DNA of 64,000 nucleotides from Desulfitobacterium hafniense DCB-2 (GTDB lineage: Bacteria; Bacillota; Desulfitobacteriia; Desulfitobacteriales; Desulfitobacteriaceae), in contig NC_011830.1 in assembly GCF_000021925.1 (NCBI RefSeq), positions 3,445,001 to 3,509,000 on the forward strand. The letters are read 5' to 3'. Below, piece after piece: positions 18,411 to 27,868 of the stretch (positions are counted from its first letter, which is position 1; the number at the start of each line of letters is the position of its first letter). Under the pieces are notes generated by a model. It had not been told where the DNA came from and did no database searches. It saw only the letters and a list, made by a program, of their open reading frames with translations. The position numbers were made by a program, and so were the translations under genes.

Positions 18411-18458
18411 AAAGCCGCTGCCCGAGGAACATATTGTTCTCCGGCGGCGGCTTTCTGT
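18411..18458. terminator. Terminator between rmuC and the RND operon
   Basis: AAAGCCGC pairs with GCGGCTTT, with an inner GGAAC/GTTC helix. The two flanking genes converge on it. Confidence 0.8.
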
Positions 18459-18469
18459 CTGGTAAGCTT

Positions 18470-21400
18470 CTAAACACTCTGACCCATTTCCCTTTTCCCG
18501 GCAGCAGAAGCGCCGGGGGCCGTTCCTTTCCCCTCCCGGACCAGAAGGCTGTACAATACCGGAACCACCACCAGGGTAAAGAGGGTGGAAATCAATAATC
18601 CGCTCATCAAAGCCACGGACATAGGGGTGAACAGATCGCTTCCGGAAAAAGCCAGAGGAACCAGACCGATGACCGTGGTCACCGCTGCCAGAATAATGGG
18701 CCGGTAACGGCGGTTGACCGCAAAATGGCAGGCCTCATCGATGGACATTCCCTCTTCCCGGGCCAGATTGATAAACTCAATCAGCAAAATAGCGTTGCGG
18801 ATGACCAGTCCCATCAAGCTTACCACCCCGACCAAAGCCGTAAAGGATAAGGGCTGGGCGAAGAGCATCAACCCTGCCACCACTCCAATCACGGATAAGG
18901 GAATGGTGATGAAGATAATTGCCGGCTGCAGGAAGGAACGAAACTGGATCATCAAAATCACGTAGATGAGGAACAAGGCGAAAATCGCCGTGGTCCCCAG
19001 ACTTCCGAAATTATCCTTGATATCTTTGGCTTCTCCCTCATAGCTCACCGTAAGCCCGGAGAAATCAAAACCCGATTGGGTCAGCCGCTGTTTCAAGGTA
19101 TTTTCAATGGTTACGGCACTGAATCCCGGCTGCACTTTTCCGGAAATCGTCACCGCCTGAACCCCATCATATTTATTAATCGTGGGCACAGTGGCTTGGA
19201 GGTGGATGTTTCCTAACTGCTTAAGCAAGATTTTATGGCCGGTCAGGGAGGATTTGATAGCCAGGTTTTCCAAATCCTCTTTGCTCTTCACATCGCTTTG
19301 AACCAGGATCGGGTACTCATTGCCGGCGATGCGGAATAGAGATGCTTCGGCACCGCTCAAAGCAATATTGATCTGTCTTTGGATATCGTAATTGGTGATG
19401 CCCATAGTCGTAGCCCGTTCCGTATCCACATCCACCACAAATTCGTATTCACCGGCGACATAATCATCCGCCACCTTCATAGTTCCGGGAACCCCCTCCA
19501 GCTCCCGGCGGATTAAAGCGACCCCATCCCTGACCTGCAGGGGATCGGCGCCGCTGACCCGCACCTCCAGGGGATCTCCCGGCATAGCTTTTTCCAACAA
19601 CAGCACATTAGCCGAGCCACCGATTAAATGCTGATCCAATTGCTCCTGAAGGTGAAGGGCCAGGTCTTCATTATTGGCGAATTCCCCTTTGTCCAAATCC
19701 ACCTTGACCATGATTTGGCCAAAATCTTTAGCAGGAGTCGCCTTAGGCAGTGTGATATAGAATTTGGGCAGACCGCCTCCCAGGGCAGTGGAATAACTGA
19801 CGATCTCCTCATTTTCCTGGAGAATCCCTTCCACTTGTTCTGCCAACCGGGCTGTAGCTGAGATGTCGGAGGCATTTTCCGAATAGAGGTTAATATAAAA
19901 AACATTCTTATCCGCTTTGGGGAAAAACTCAATCTGAAGCTGGAGGGCACCGTAACCAGCGATGGCAATCAGCAAGATGGCTGCACACACCGTGGACTTT
20001 TTGTATTGCATGCCGATTTGCAAAGCATACCCATAAACACGGCGCAGGGGAGTCCGTTTGTCATCCTCTTTCTTCAACTTGTCAAAGAATAGATAAGCCA
20101 GGACGGGAGTCACGGTAATCGCTACCAAAAAGGAAGCGCTAACGGCAATAATCACCGTCTGGGGCAAGCTCCTCAGAAATTCTCCCGCCGGACCGGGGAC
20201 AAAGAGCATGGGGGAAAAGGCGGCTGCGATGGTAAGGGTGGCTGAAAACACAGGAATCATGGCTTGCTTCATACCGCGGATGCAAGCCTCCATCTTCTCC
20301 AATCCCTGATCGATATGCACCTGAATGGCATCGATAATGACGATAGCATCATCCACCAGAATGCCCAGGGCTAAAATGAGACCGGCAATGGATATTTCCT
20401 GAAGCTGTATCCCCAGAAGATGCATGGCAATAAAGGTAATGACAATGGAGAGAGGAACTGCTGTGGAAGCTACTAAAGCATTCTTGAAGCCCATCCCCAA
20501 AAACACCACGATCAGCACCAAAGCCATGCCTTCCAAAAGATTCTTAAAGAATTCAGCCACACTCTTATCCACATCGGTGGGCTGATAAACCACCTCATCA
20601 ACGATTAATTCCGGGGGCAGTTCCGCTTTCAGCCGGTCCAGCTCCGCCCGGACATCCTCGCCGACCAGCAGGATGTTGCGGTTCTCTTTGAAAAAGCCGC
20701 TCAGCATAATGGCATTTTGTCCGTTGTGCTTAAGCTGATAATCGGCATCCTCAATATCCCAACGGATGTCCGCCAGGTCTTGCAAACGAATGGGGGCCCC
20801 GGTTTCAGCAGATACATCGATGATCATATTCTCCAAATCGCTGAGTGATGTAAAAAGACCGGGGGAGCTGACATTGACCTTCACCCGCTGATCGCTTAAG
20901 GAACCTGAAGGAATCTGCAGGTTCTGAGCCTGAATCAAGGATACCAGTTCGTCAAGAGAGATGTTGTACTTGTTCAGTTCAGCTATCTTCACTTCAATGC
21001 GGGCCGCTTTGTTTTGAACGCCGGTCACGGTAAAGCGGGAAATGCCATCAATCTTGGCCAGTCTGCTTTTAAATTGCTCAGCATAATCGGCAAGCTGCTC
21101 ATAGGTATACCCTGCCCCGGAGAGGCTGATGATCATCCCCGCCGTTTCGGAGAGCTTGGTGTCCGCTTCAATGTCAAAGCACTCGGCGGGAATTTTCCCT
21201 TGAGCTCCATCCAGAATCTGCCCCAGCTCGTTCCAGGCCTCTTTCACGTCCACGTCATTGTGAAGCTCCAGGACAACTACAGAGAGGCTGTTTTTGGTGA
21301 TGGACTGGGAGGTCTTATAGCCCGGGACTTCCCGGATCTCATCTTCAATCACCCGGGTCACCAGTTTCTCCACGTCCTCAGGGGCCGCTCCGGGATAAAT

Positions 21401-21559
21401 GGTGGTAATGACGGCAAAAGGAGCGGATATATCCGGGCTCTCCTGCTTGGGGACTATATAATAACTGTAGATTCCCAAGGCCATGGTCAGGATGGTGAAA
21501 AAGATGGTAAAACGCCAGTTGCTGATAATGTGGTAAAGGAGCCCTTTCTTATTGTTCAT
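18470..21559 (-). CDS. RND family efflux transporter permease (AcrB/MdtB-like)
   Basis: The 1029-residue inner-membrane protein begins NNKKGLLYHIISNWRFTIFF and has the RND twofold layout: helix 1, a large porter domain (VITTIYPGAAPEDVEKLV), six helices, then a repeat of the pattern. The helix-4 proton relay is visible in ILALGILVDDAIVIIDA (two adjacent Asp), with GIVVxN-type residues replaced by GLVIRNAILLIEF in the second half. It overlaps the adaptor gene by 11 bases in a TetR-adaptor-permease operon. In a Gram-positive it may work without an outer-membrane channel. The substrate is unknown. Confidence 0.95.
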   Translation of the reverse strand: MNNKKGLLYHIISNWRFTIFFTILTMALGIYSYYIVPKQESPDISAPFAVITTIYPGAAPEDVEKLVTRVIEDEIREVPGYKTSQSITKNSLSVVVLELHNDVDVKEAWNELGQILDGAQGKIPAECFDIEADTKLSETAGMIISLSGAGYTYEQLADYAEQFKSRLAKIDGISRFTVTGVQNKAARIEVKIAELNKYNISLDELVSLIQAQNLQIPSGSLSDQRVKVNVSSPGLFTSLSDLENMIIDVSAETGAPIRLQDLADIRWDIEDADYQLKHNGQNAIMLSGFFKENRNILLVGEDVRAELDRLKAELPPELIVDEVVYQPTDVDKSVAEFFKNLLEGMALVLIVVFLGMGFKNALVASTAVPLSIVITFIAMHLLGIQLQEISIAGLILALGILVDDAIVIIDAIQVHIDQGLEKMEACIRGMKQAMIPVFSATLTIAAAFSPMLFVPGPAGEFLRSLPQTVIIAVSASFLVAITVTPVLAYLFFDKLKKEDDKRTPLRRVYGYALQIGMQYKKSTVCAAILLIAIAGYGALQLQIEFFPKADKNVFYINLYSENASDISATARLAEQVEGILQENEEIVSYSTALGGGLPKFYITLPKATPAKDFGQIMVKVDLDKGEFANNEDLALHLQEQLDQHLIGGSANVLLLEKAMPGDPLEVRVSGADPLQVRDGVALIRRELEGVPGTMKVADDYVAGEYEFVVDVDTERATTMGITNYDIQRQINIALSGAEASLFRIAGNEYPILVQSDVKSKEDLENLAIKSSLTGHKILLKQLGNIHLQATVPTINKYDGVQAVTISGKVQPGFSAVTIENTLKQRLTQSGFDFSGLTVSYEGEAKDIKDNFGSLGTTAIFALFLIYVILMIQFRSFLQPAIIFITIPLSVIGVVAGLMLFAQPLSFTALVGVVSLMGLVIRNAILLIEFINLAREEGMSIDEACHFAVNRRYRPIILAAVTTVIGLVPLAFSGSDLFTPMSVALMSGLLISTLFTLVVVPVLYSLLVREGKGTAPGASAAGKREMGQSV

Positions 21560-22634
21560 GGGAGGTGCCCTCGCTTTGAATCCTGACTTTCTGTCCTTCC
21601 TTTAAACTTTTCATCCCACTGAATATATAATGCTCCCCTGGCTTTAAGCCTTCCACCCGGATATTGAACCCTTGGGTATCCATTAACTTAATATTCCTCT
21701 TCACCGCCCGCTCCTCTTCAACCAAAAAAACATAATCTTCACCATCATTGAGGATGCAGGCCAAAGGAACCCATATCCCCGCTGCCTCACCTTGGGCAAA
21801 CTTCACCTCGGCTGTGGCCCCAAGATAATATCGCTCACTGGAAAAAGGCTCAGTAATAAGGATTTCTGCAGTATAAGTACGGGTTTGGGGATCCGGAACA
21901 GCTTCCAGCCGTTCAACATGTCCTGTTCCTTTTTGCCCATCTAACGTGATTTCCACCCTATCCCCCACCTTGACCTTCTGAACATCACTTTGAGACAGAC
22001 CCACTGTTACTTTCTGTTCAGGGGAGCGAATTACCACCACCGGATATCCGGCGGCAAGGATTTCGCTTTCCCGGAAAAGAATATCCACCACATAGCCTTC
22101 ATTCTGAGCATAAAGCTGTGCGTCATTGAGCTGAATCTGTTTGGCTTCCAGCTCAAGTTGAGCTTGCTGATAGGTTGCTTCTTTCACATCCAAATCCAGC
22201 TTAACCTTAATAAGATCCGCTTCCGGCAGAGCCCCTGCTTCATGGAGCTTTTCCAACTTCCCATAGTTATCCCGGGCTTCTGTATAGGCTTTCTCTGCTT
22301 TGGTGACATTGAGCTGCGAAGCTTGAACTGCTAAGCCATACTCCGCAGTGTCCAAAGAAGCAAGCTTTTGGCCCGGCTTCACCAAGGCTCCCTTTTCCAC
22401 AGCAATATCCGTGAGTTTCCCCGGAATTTTAAAGCTGTACTTTTTCAATTCGCCGGCAGAGGTAAGCCCTGTATAGCGCAGGTCCACCGGATAAGCCCCT
22501 TCCTCAGCTTTTTGCACTTGAACCAGATGTTCCTTTTCCGGAGGGATTACCGCAGCCGCCTGAGTACACCCTCCCAACATCAATGTCAACATCATGACCA
22601 GCGACATGAACCATCCAGTAGGTTTAGATCTCAT
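21549..22634 (-). CDS. RND efflux periplasmic adaptor lipoprotein (membrane fusion protein)
   Basis: The 361-residue protein from ATG 22634 has a signal peptide with lipobox LMLGGC, so it would be lipid-anchored. A biotinyl-lipoyl-like half motif (ALVKPGQKLASLDTAEY) comes next, then an alpha-hairpin (about 95-170), a second lipoyl half (NEGYVVDILFRESEILAAGYPVVVI) and beta-barrel/membrane-proximal domains. The ATG is chosen because GGGAGG overlaps the 3' end of the tetR gene just before it, giving an 11-base overlap and tight translational coupling. It partners the permease downstream. Confidence 0.93.
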   Translation of the reverse strand: MRSKPTGWFMSLVMMLTLMLGGCTQAAAVIPPEKEHLVQVQKAEEGAYPVDLRYTGLTSAGELKKYSFKIPGKLTDIAVEKGALVKPGQKLASLDTAEYGLAVQASQLNVTKAEKAYTEARDNYGKLEKLHEAGALPEADLIKVKLDLDVKEATYQQAQLELEAKQIQLNDAQLYAQNEGYVVDILFRESEILAAGYPVVVIRSPEQKVTVGLSQSDVQKVKVGDRVEITLDGQKGTGHVERLEAVPDPQTRTYTAEILITEPFSSERYYLGATAEVKFAQGEAAGIWVPLACILNDGEDYVFLVEEERAVKRNIKLMDTQGFNIRVEGLKPGEHYIFSGMKSLKEGQKVRIQSEGTSHEQ

Positions 22635-23199
22635 CTTGATTATCCTCCCCATGATTAAGAATTCCGTAAAAAACCAGGTTTTTCATTTGCTCCAGCAGCT
22701 GTTTGATGGTGATATCCTGAGATTCCAGCATTTTAGGATCAGCCGGCATCATGAACAGATTATGAATCATGGACACGATGATCGCCGGGTTAAGATCCAA
22801 GCGGATTTTTCCCGTAGCCTGCCCCTCCTGGATTAAGGGATAAAAAATCTCTTGCCGGAACTCAGCCAATCTTTCAATCTTTTCTTTTTCTTCCGGATAA
22901 TAACGGTAGAGTTCATCCACCAGCCGAAAAGGAATATCCTCCGGAGTGTACATCGTCAGCATGGCTTCAAACTTCTCCAGCCATGTGGAATAACCGCTGA
23001 CGGCTTCCGTAAAGGTCTTTTTCTCCACCTCGACGATATTGTCCACCAACCGGCTGATCAATTGGTTCTTAGAGGTAAAGGATTTATAAATGGTCTTTTT
23101 GCTGATCCCTAATTCGCCGGCCACATCATCCATGGTGAACCCCCGTAACCCATAGCGTTGAATCAATTCATAGGCTTTCTCTAAAATGCGGTCTCGCAA
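22624..23199 (-). CDS. TetR family transcriptional regulator of the RND operon
   Basis: This 191-residue protein has an N-terminal TetR helix-turn-helix (AYELIQRYGLRGFTMDDVAGELGISKKTIYKSF) and a variable ligand domain. The start codon is TTG with GGAGGAAT before it. It is the first gene of the operon with the adaptor and permease, and a 28-bp operator-like palindrome lies 17 bases upstream of the start codon. Local autoregulation and derepression of the pump by a ligand are therefore predicted. Confidence 0.92.
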   Translation of the reverse strand: MRDRILEKAYELIQRYGLRGFTMDDVAGELGISKKTIYKSFTSKNQLISRLVDNIVEVEKKTFTEAVSGYSTWLEKFEAMLTMYTPEDIPFRLVDELYRYYPEEKEKIERLAEFRQEIFYPLIQEGQATGKIRLDLNPAIIVSMIHNLFMMPADPKMLESQDITIKQLLEQMKNLVFYGILNHGEDNQDEI

Positions 23200-23215
23200 C
23201 CTGATTCCTCCCTGC

Positions 23216-23243
23216 GGAAACTAATTCAGTGTCTTTAGTTTCC
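23216..23243. promoter_or_regulatory. TetR-type operator palindrome
   Basis: GGAAACTAA (23216-23224) and TTAGTTTCC (23235-23243) are perfect 9-bp arms separated by 10 bases. A minus-strand TTGACA (23265-23260) lies immediately upstream, so the palindrome covers the likely -10/start region of the tetR-adaptor-permease operon. Confidence 0.75.
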
Positions 23244-23274
23244 TATGCAACTCCTTTTCTGTCAAGAACAATAT

Positions 23275-23305
23275 AAAAAGAAAAAAGATGCAGCAGCTGC
23301 ATCTT
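23275..23305 (-). terminator. Terminator of the 225-residue membrane protein gene
   Basis: On the minus strand AAGATGCAG...CTGCATCTT is followed by TTTTCTTTTT. It ends transcription coming from 23989. Confidence 0.85.
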
Positions 23306-23311
23306 CTCCAT

Positions 23312-23989
23312 TCATTGACCTAGGGACTGACTTTTGCCTCGCCCTTCTTCAAGAACTTCTCCATTAAGAACCCAATAATAATTCAGGTCTTGAGCGCCAA
23401 TATGCTCCCCACCATGTGGTTCAAGCTGGATTTGACCCCTGGGTTCCCGATGAAGGCCCCATCTCAACAGGATTTTCAACCAATCCTGAAGAATCCGTTC
23501 TTCCTCACCCTGATCGCTTTTTCCTTTTACATTTCCTTTAAAGTAAAAATTTCTTCCATAATACTTTTGGATAATGGTATTCCAAGCCAGTATAAAATTC
23601 GGGGCATTTGTACCTACAATGCCTTCCTCCCAATTCTTAAGCAATTGCTCCTGCCCCTGGGCGGACGCTTTTCCTGAACAGGATAAAAAGAGCACTTCGT
23701 AAAGCCCGCTGAACTGCTGAGCATAGTGCATATACTCCCGTTTAGCCCGTTCAAAACTGTGGGGATGCATGACAAGGCTGGCGGCCCCTTGGGTAGAAGG
23801 AGCAGGTTTAACCGGCACATGCTTCATTTCTTTTTTGGTAAGGATCATCTCCAAAGCTGGGGTCTCTTCTTTAGACCGCGACCCTGTTTTCATGGTTTTG
23901 GGATGTTTCTGACCAGGGGTATAGCGCCTCGCGAAGTAAAATAAGAGGATAATTCCGATGGCTACCACGACACTTTCCCAACTTCCCAT
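23312..23989 (-). CDS. Membrane-anchored protein of unknown function
   Basis: The 225-residue product has one N-terminal membrane helix (about 5-22), a basic linker rich in Lys, Pro and Thr (about 25-80) and a soluble C-terminal domain (about 85-225) with EYMHYAQQFSGLYEVLFLSCSG and a tryptophan-rich segment (LQDWLKILLRWGLHREP). I do not recognise the family. GGGGAAGAG precedes the ATG. It ends in a clear terminator and is not part of the tetR operon. Confidence 0.7.
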   Translation of the reverse strand: MGSWESVVVAIGIILLFYFARRYTPGQKHPKTMKTGSRSKEETPALEMILTKKEMKHVPVKPAPSTQGAASLVMHPHSFERAKREYMHYAQQFSGLYEVLFLSCSGKASAQGQEQLLKNWEEGIVGTNAPNFILAWNTIIQKYYGRNFYFKGNVKGKSDQGEEERILQDWLKILLRWGLHREPRGQIQLEPHGGEHIGAQDLNYYWVLNGEVLEEGRGKSQSLGQ

Positions 23990-24275
23990 ACTCTTCCCCC
24001 CTGTCCATATGTTCCTGGGCCGTCTGTTTCATCTTATTCAGATGGACACATTTTTCTTCCTGATCGTCAAAAATTGGCATAGAATCAAAATGACATATTG
24101 CCCCAATTTTCTTTGTTTCTTGTCACACTCAAGTATATCTTAGCAAATATCGATAAACTTGTCATCTCAATTAGTGCTGCAGACGGCCTTGGAGTTTGGC
24201 TTATGCTACCCGGGCGATACTTTTACCCTTTGCTGGTGCCGCCACAACATAGAGCTTGCTCCGGATTGTAATAAC

Positions 24276-26609
24276 TTAACCGGGCTTTGCCCGATCATTG
24301 TTCTCGAACTCAAACTTTAGCTTTCCTGAAGAGGGATCTTCCCAAACAAGATAAGCCGCGAAAACGCTCCCATTTTTAGAGCGAAAACCCTTGATTAAAT
24401 TCGTTTTTCCTTTCTTTAATAAGCTCTTGACCTGGGCAGGTGTCAGTACCTTGCCGCAGATGGGATTCTTCCAAAGAATAAAGGGGCAGCCATTTTTCCA
24501 GTTTTGGCAGCCATAACCCTTTTCCCGCTCCACTACCCCGCCTCCGCAGCTGGGGCAGATCCCCAAGTTTTCCTCGGCGGCCGAAGCTGGACTCTCCTGC
24601 CTTGTCTTGGCAGCCTTTGTAACCTTGGCCTGAACAGGGAGCTCTTGGGGCTTCTCCTCCAGATTGCTTTTGCTCTTTCGGCCAGAAGCGCCCGCCTTCT
24701 GAGGGGCAAAAGCCAGTGGTTTTTTTCCCCGGGTGGCTTCATAGTGACGCAGCTCTTCAATGATACCCCGGATAGCCTCTTCGACTTTCTCCATATACCG
24801 GCTTAAAGGCAATTCTCCCCGTTCGACCTGGGCCAATTCATATTCCATCTGCCCGGTCATTTCAGCACTGATCAGCAGCTGAGCCCGGGGTAAGCGCTCT
24901 TTAATCAAGCGAATAAGCTCTGTTCCTTTTGCCGTCGGCACCAGGACTTTCTGCTGCTGCAGAAGATATCCCCGGTCCAAGAGGTTTTCAATAATTGCCC
25001 CTCGTGTCGCCACGGTTCCCAGTCCTTTTCCCTTTAATTGCCGGCGCAGGGTCTCATCCTCGATCTCCTTGCCGGCTCCCTCCATGGCTTTAATCAGATC
25101 GCCTTGGGTATAGCGCTTGGGGGGCTTGGTCTCCTTTTGCAGGGCTTGACAGGACCGGGTCACAACCTCCTCATTCTGCTGAAGCAAAGGGAGCTGGAGT
25201 CCGGATCCCTCCGTGTACTTTTCCGTATTCTCGATCTTCTTCCATCCCGATTCCAGCAAGGTTTTGCCTTTGGTCAGGAAGAACTCCTCTTCCACTACCG
25301 TAACTACCTCTTTTTCCGCATAACGGGCCGGGGGAAACCAAATGCAGAGAAAGCGCAGGACAATCATTTCCCAGATTTTCCGTTCATCCGGACTCAAATT
25401 CGGAATCATTTTTTCAGTGGTAGGAATAATCGCGTGGTGAGCCGTAATCTCATTGATGACCCTTTTTCCCCCAGGTAAAGGATTATCAAGAGCTTCCTTT
25501 ACCCATGAGGCAAAGGGGCTTTGTTCCAAAGCTTGCAGATGAACCTTCAGTTTGGGGAGCATGTCAGGGGGTAAATAATTGCAATCGGTTCTGGGGTAGG
25601 TTATGGCTTTCTTTTCATAAAGGGATTGGGCAATTTTCAGCACTTTTTCCGCTCCAAAGCCATAGCGCTTGGAAGCACTGACGGTTAGAGAGGTTAGATC
25701 AAAGAGCAAAGGATGAGGCTCCTTAGTCTCCTTATCTTTTACGGAACGAATTCTGCCCGGTTTTCCCTGAACTTTAGCGACAATCTCTTTACCCCGGTCC
25801 AGGTCTAACATCATTTGAGCGTTATCAGTTTCCTGATTTTTGTCACGCGTGTTCTTGACGGCAGGGTCAAACCATTTCCCCTTATAAGAGCCCTGCCCAC
25901 TTGCAAATTCCGCTTCCACTTCCACATAAGCAACCGGGACAAAATTCTCGATCGCCCATTCCTGCTCCACCACCAAGGCCAATGTGGGAGTTTGAACCCG
26001 GCCGATGGAGATGACATTAGGCTTTTTGCGCACCGGATCGAAACTGCCAAAAAGAGCGGTGAACCCTTCGGTCAAATTCATGCCAAAATCCCAATCTCCA
26101 TAGGAACGCCCATACCCTGCCTGAGCCAAGCCCTCCACCTCGCCAACGGGGCGCAGTTTGCTCATCCCCTCACGAATGGCCTCTTGGGTCAACGATGAAA
26201 TCCAGAGCCGGAAAAGAGGCTTCTTGCTGCCTACAGCGTCCCATACTTCCTGAAAAAGCAGTTGCCCTTCCCGATCGGCATCCGTCCCGCAAATAACCTG
26301 CTGCACCTCCGGGGACCTGAGCAAGCCCTGCAGCACTTTAAACTGCTTGGCAGTGCCGGATTTTAACCCATACTGGAATTCCCCCAGCCGGGGAAGCACG
26401 GGGAGGCGGCGGATGCTCCAGCGCTTGCCCACTTTAGGGAGATCCATATAATTCTCCGGCGCTTTCAGTTCAAACAAATGACCGATACACCAGGAAATAA
26501 TGTATTCGTCGTTCTCAAAATAGCCCTCCCTTTTTCCTTTTACACCAAGAGTCTTGGCATATTCCCTGGCTTGGGAGGGTTTCTCGGCTATGATCAAGGT
26601 CTTACCCAT
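24276..26609 (-). CDS. topB: DNA topoisomerase III (type IA)
   Basis: This 777-residue enzyme relaxes or decatenates DNA through a transient 5'-phosphotyrosine link. The Toprim domain starts KTLIIAEKPSQAREYA and carries the acidic DxDREGQ motif (GTDADREGQLLF near 110). The active-site tyrosine lies in KKAITYPRTDCNYL near 335. The C-terminus has a four-cysteine zinc motif (CPSCGG with GCQNWKNGC) and a small topoisomerase C-terminal repeat. A low-complexity Lys/Ala/Pro linker joins the body and the zinc region. The length fits chromosomal TopB rather than shorter plasmid types. Confidence 0.95.
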   Translation of the reverse strand: MGKTLIIAEKPSQAREYAKTLGVKGKREGYFENDEYIISWCIGHLFELKAPENYMDLPKVGKRWSIRRLPVLPRLGEFQYGLKSGTAKQFKVLQGLLRSPEVQQVICGTDADREGQLLFQEVWDAVGSKKPLFRLWISSLTQEAIREGMSKLRPVGEVEGLAQAGYGRSYGDWDFGMNLTEGFTALFGSFDPVRKKPNVISIGRVQTPTLALVVEQEWAIENFVPVAYVEVEAEFASGQGSYKGKWFDPAVKNTRDKNQETDNAQMMLDLDRGKEIVAKVQGKPGRIRSVKDKETKEPHPLLFDLTSLTVSASKRYGFGAEKVLKIAQSLYEKKAITYPRTDCNYLPPDMLPKLKVHLQALEQSPFASWVKEALDNPLPGGKRVINEITAHHAIIPTTEKMIPNLSPDERKIWEMIVLRFLCIWFPPARYAEKEVVTVVEEEFFLTKGKTLLESGWKKIENTEKYTEGSGLQLPLLQQNEEVVTRSCQALQKETKPPKRYTQGDLIKAMEGAGKEIEDETLRRQLKGKGLGTVATRGAIIENLLDRGYLLQQQKVLVPTAKGTELIRLIKERLPRAQLLISAEMTGQMEYELAQVERGELPLSRYMEKVEEAIRGIIEELRHYEATRGKKPLAFAPQKAGASGRKSKSNLEEKPQELPVQAKVTKAAKTRQESPASAAEENLGICPSCGGGVVEREKGYGCQNWKNGCPFILWKNPICGKVLTPAQVKSLLKKGKTNLIKGFRSKNGSVFAAYLVWEDPSSGKLKFEFENNDRAKPG

Positions 26610-26824
26610 GGCTGCACCTCTTCTCCATCATCCAATTTATTTCCATTCCCTTGTGATGTTCTCTTTTTTATCCTGGGCACTTTGCCTCTCAAATCCTCGT
26701 AATAATAATACCTCATTAAGATACTTTTGTATGTTATGAAGATCTGATGAGGCACATGTCTTTGCCAACAAATCTCCTTGGGGGCAATTCATATGCACTT
26801 CTCCTCTCTCTTTTTGGACTTTTC

Positions 26825-26838
26825 ATGTAAATTTACAT
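26825..26838. promoter_or_regulatory. 14-bp perfect palindrome upstream of the ABC exporter
   Basis: ATGTAAATTTACAT is perfectly palindromic and lies 116 bases before the ABC gene, in the 344-bp gap between it and divergent topB. The rest of the gap is AT-rich with no gene visible. A regulator-binding site is plausible but no regulator gene is adjacent. Confidence 0.35.
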
Positions 26839-26953
26839 TTTTAATCCAATTTTAATCTGGGCTTAAGAAGGTTTTTGCCTTCCATGTAGAATTAGACTTA
26901 AGTAAAAATATGTACGTCGACACTTGTGAGTTCACCAAAAAGGAGTTGGCAGG

Positions 26954-27868
26954 ATGGATAAAATAATTGAGGTTGTAGATTTGCATAAGAGCTATGGTCA
27001 TGTTCAGGCGGTTAAGGGGCTCAATTTTTATGTGGAAAAAGGCAAATTATTTGCCTTTCTGGGGCCCAATGGTGCCGGAAAATCGACGACAATCGATATC
27101 ATCTGTACTTTTTTAAAGCCGGACCGGGGACGGGTCGTTGTGGACGGCTACGAATTAGGCAAAGAGGATAATAAAATCCGCTCCGTGATTGGTGCGGTAT
27201 TTCAGGATGGCCTCCTGGATCCGCTGCTCACGGTAGAAGAGAATTTGCAGATCAGGGGCGGTTTCTACGGGCTGAAAAAGGCGGTTTTGGCTGATTCCAT
27301 AAAATCCATTGCGGTCCTTACTGGGGTAGCTGAATTTTTGAAGCGGCCCTATGGCAATCTTTCCGGGGGCCAGCGCCGCCGGGCGGATATCGCCCGGGCC
27401 TTGGTTAACGCACCGAAGATTTTGTTCTTGGATGAACCCACCACAGGGCTGGATCCTCAGACCCGTAAAAATGTCTGGGAAACCATCCAGAAAATGCAGA
27501 AAGAAAAGGATATGACCATCTTTCTGACCACCCACTATATGGAGGAAGCTGCCGAGGCCGATTATGTTATAGTGATCGACAACGGCGAAATCGCCGCTAA
27601 AGGAACACCCACAGAGTTGAAACGGGACTATGCCAGTGACCGGCTTAAGCTTTCTTATCACGACAAAGAAAAGCTAAGCACAGCTCTTCAGGAAATGCAC
27701 ATCCCTTACCACCAGGTTGCCGATCAAATCATTATCGAGCTCTCATCAACTCTGGAGGCTTTGCCGATTCTGGCCGGATGCCAAGCTTATCTCACCGGCT
27801 TGGAAGTCAGCCATGGTACCATGGACGATGCCTTTATTAAGATCACCGGAAAGGAGATAAGAGAATGA
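26954..27868 (+). CDS. ABC-2 type exporter, ATP-binding protein
   Basis: This 304-residue ATPase has Walker A GPNGAGKST near 38, a Q-loop, the signature LSGGQRRRADIARAL and Walker B ILFLDEPTTGLDP, followed by TTHYMEEAAEADYV. That is the DrrA/NatA-like subfamily serving drug, lipid or sodium export. AAGGAG lies 9 bases before the ATG, and it overlaps the permease gene by 4 bases (ATGA). The substrate is unknown. Confidence 0.93.
   Translation: MDKIIEVVDLHKSYGHVQAVKGLNFYVEKGKLFAFLGPNGAGKSTTIDIICTFLKPDRGRVVVDGYELGKEDNKIRSVIGAVFQDGLLDPLLTVEENLQIRGGFYGLKKAVLADSIKSIAVLTGVAEFLKRPYGNLSGGQRRRADIARALVNAPKILFLDEPTTGLDPQTRKNVWETIQKMQKEKDMTIFLTTHYMEEAAEADYVIVIDNGEIAAKGTPTELKRDYASDRLKLSYHDKEKLSTALQEMHIPYHQVADQIIIELSSTLEALPILAGCQAYLTGLEVSHGTMDDAFIKITGKEIRE

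Noticed and set aside
21014..21586. 190-residue plus-strand frame
   Set aside because: It is antisense to the N-terminal part of the RND permease, which has intact family motifs.
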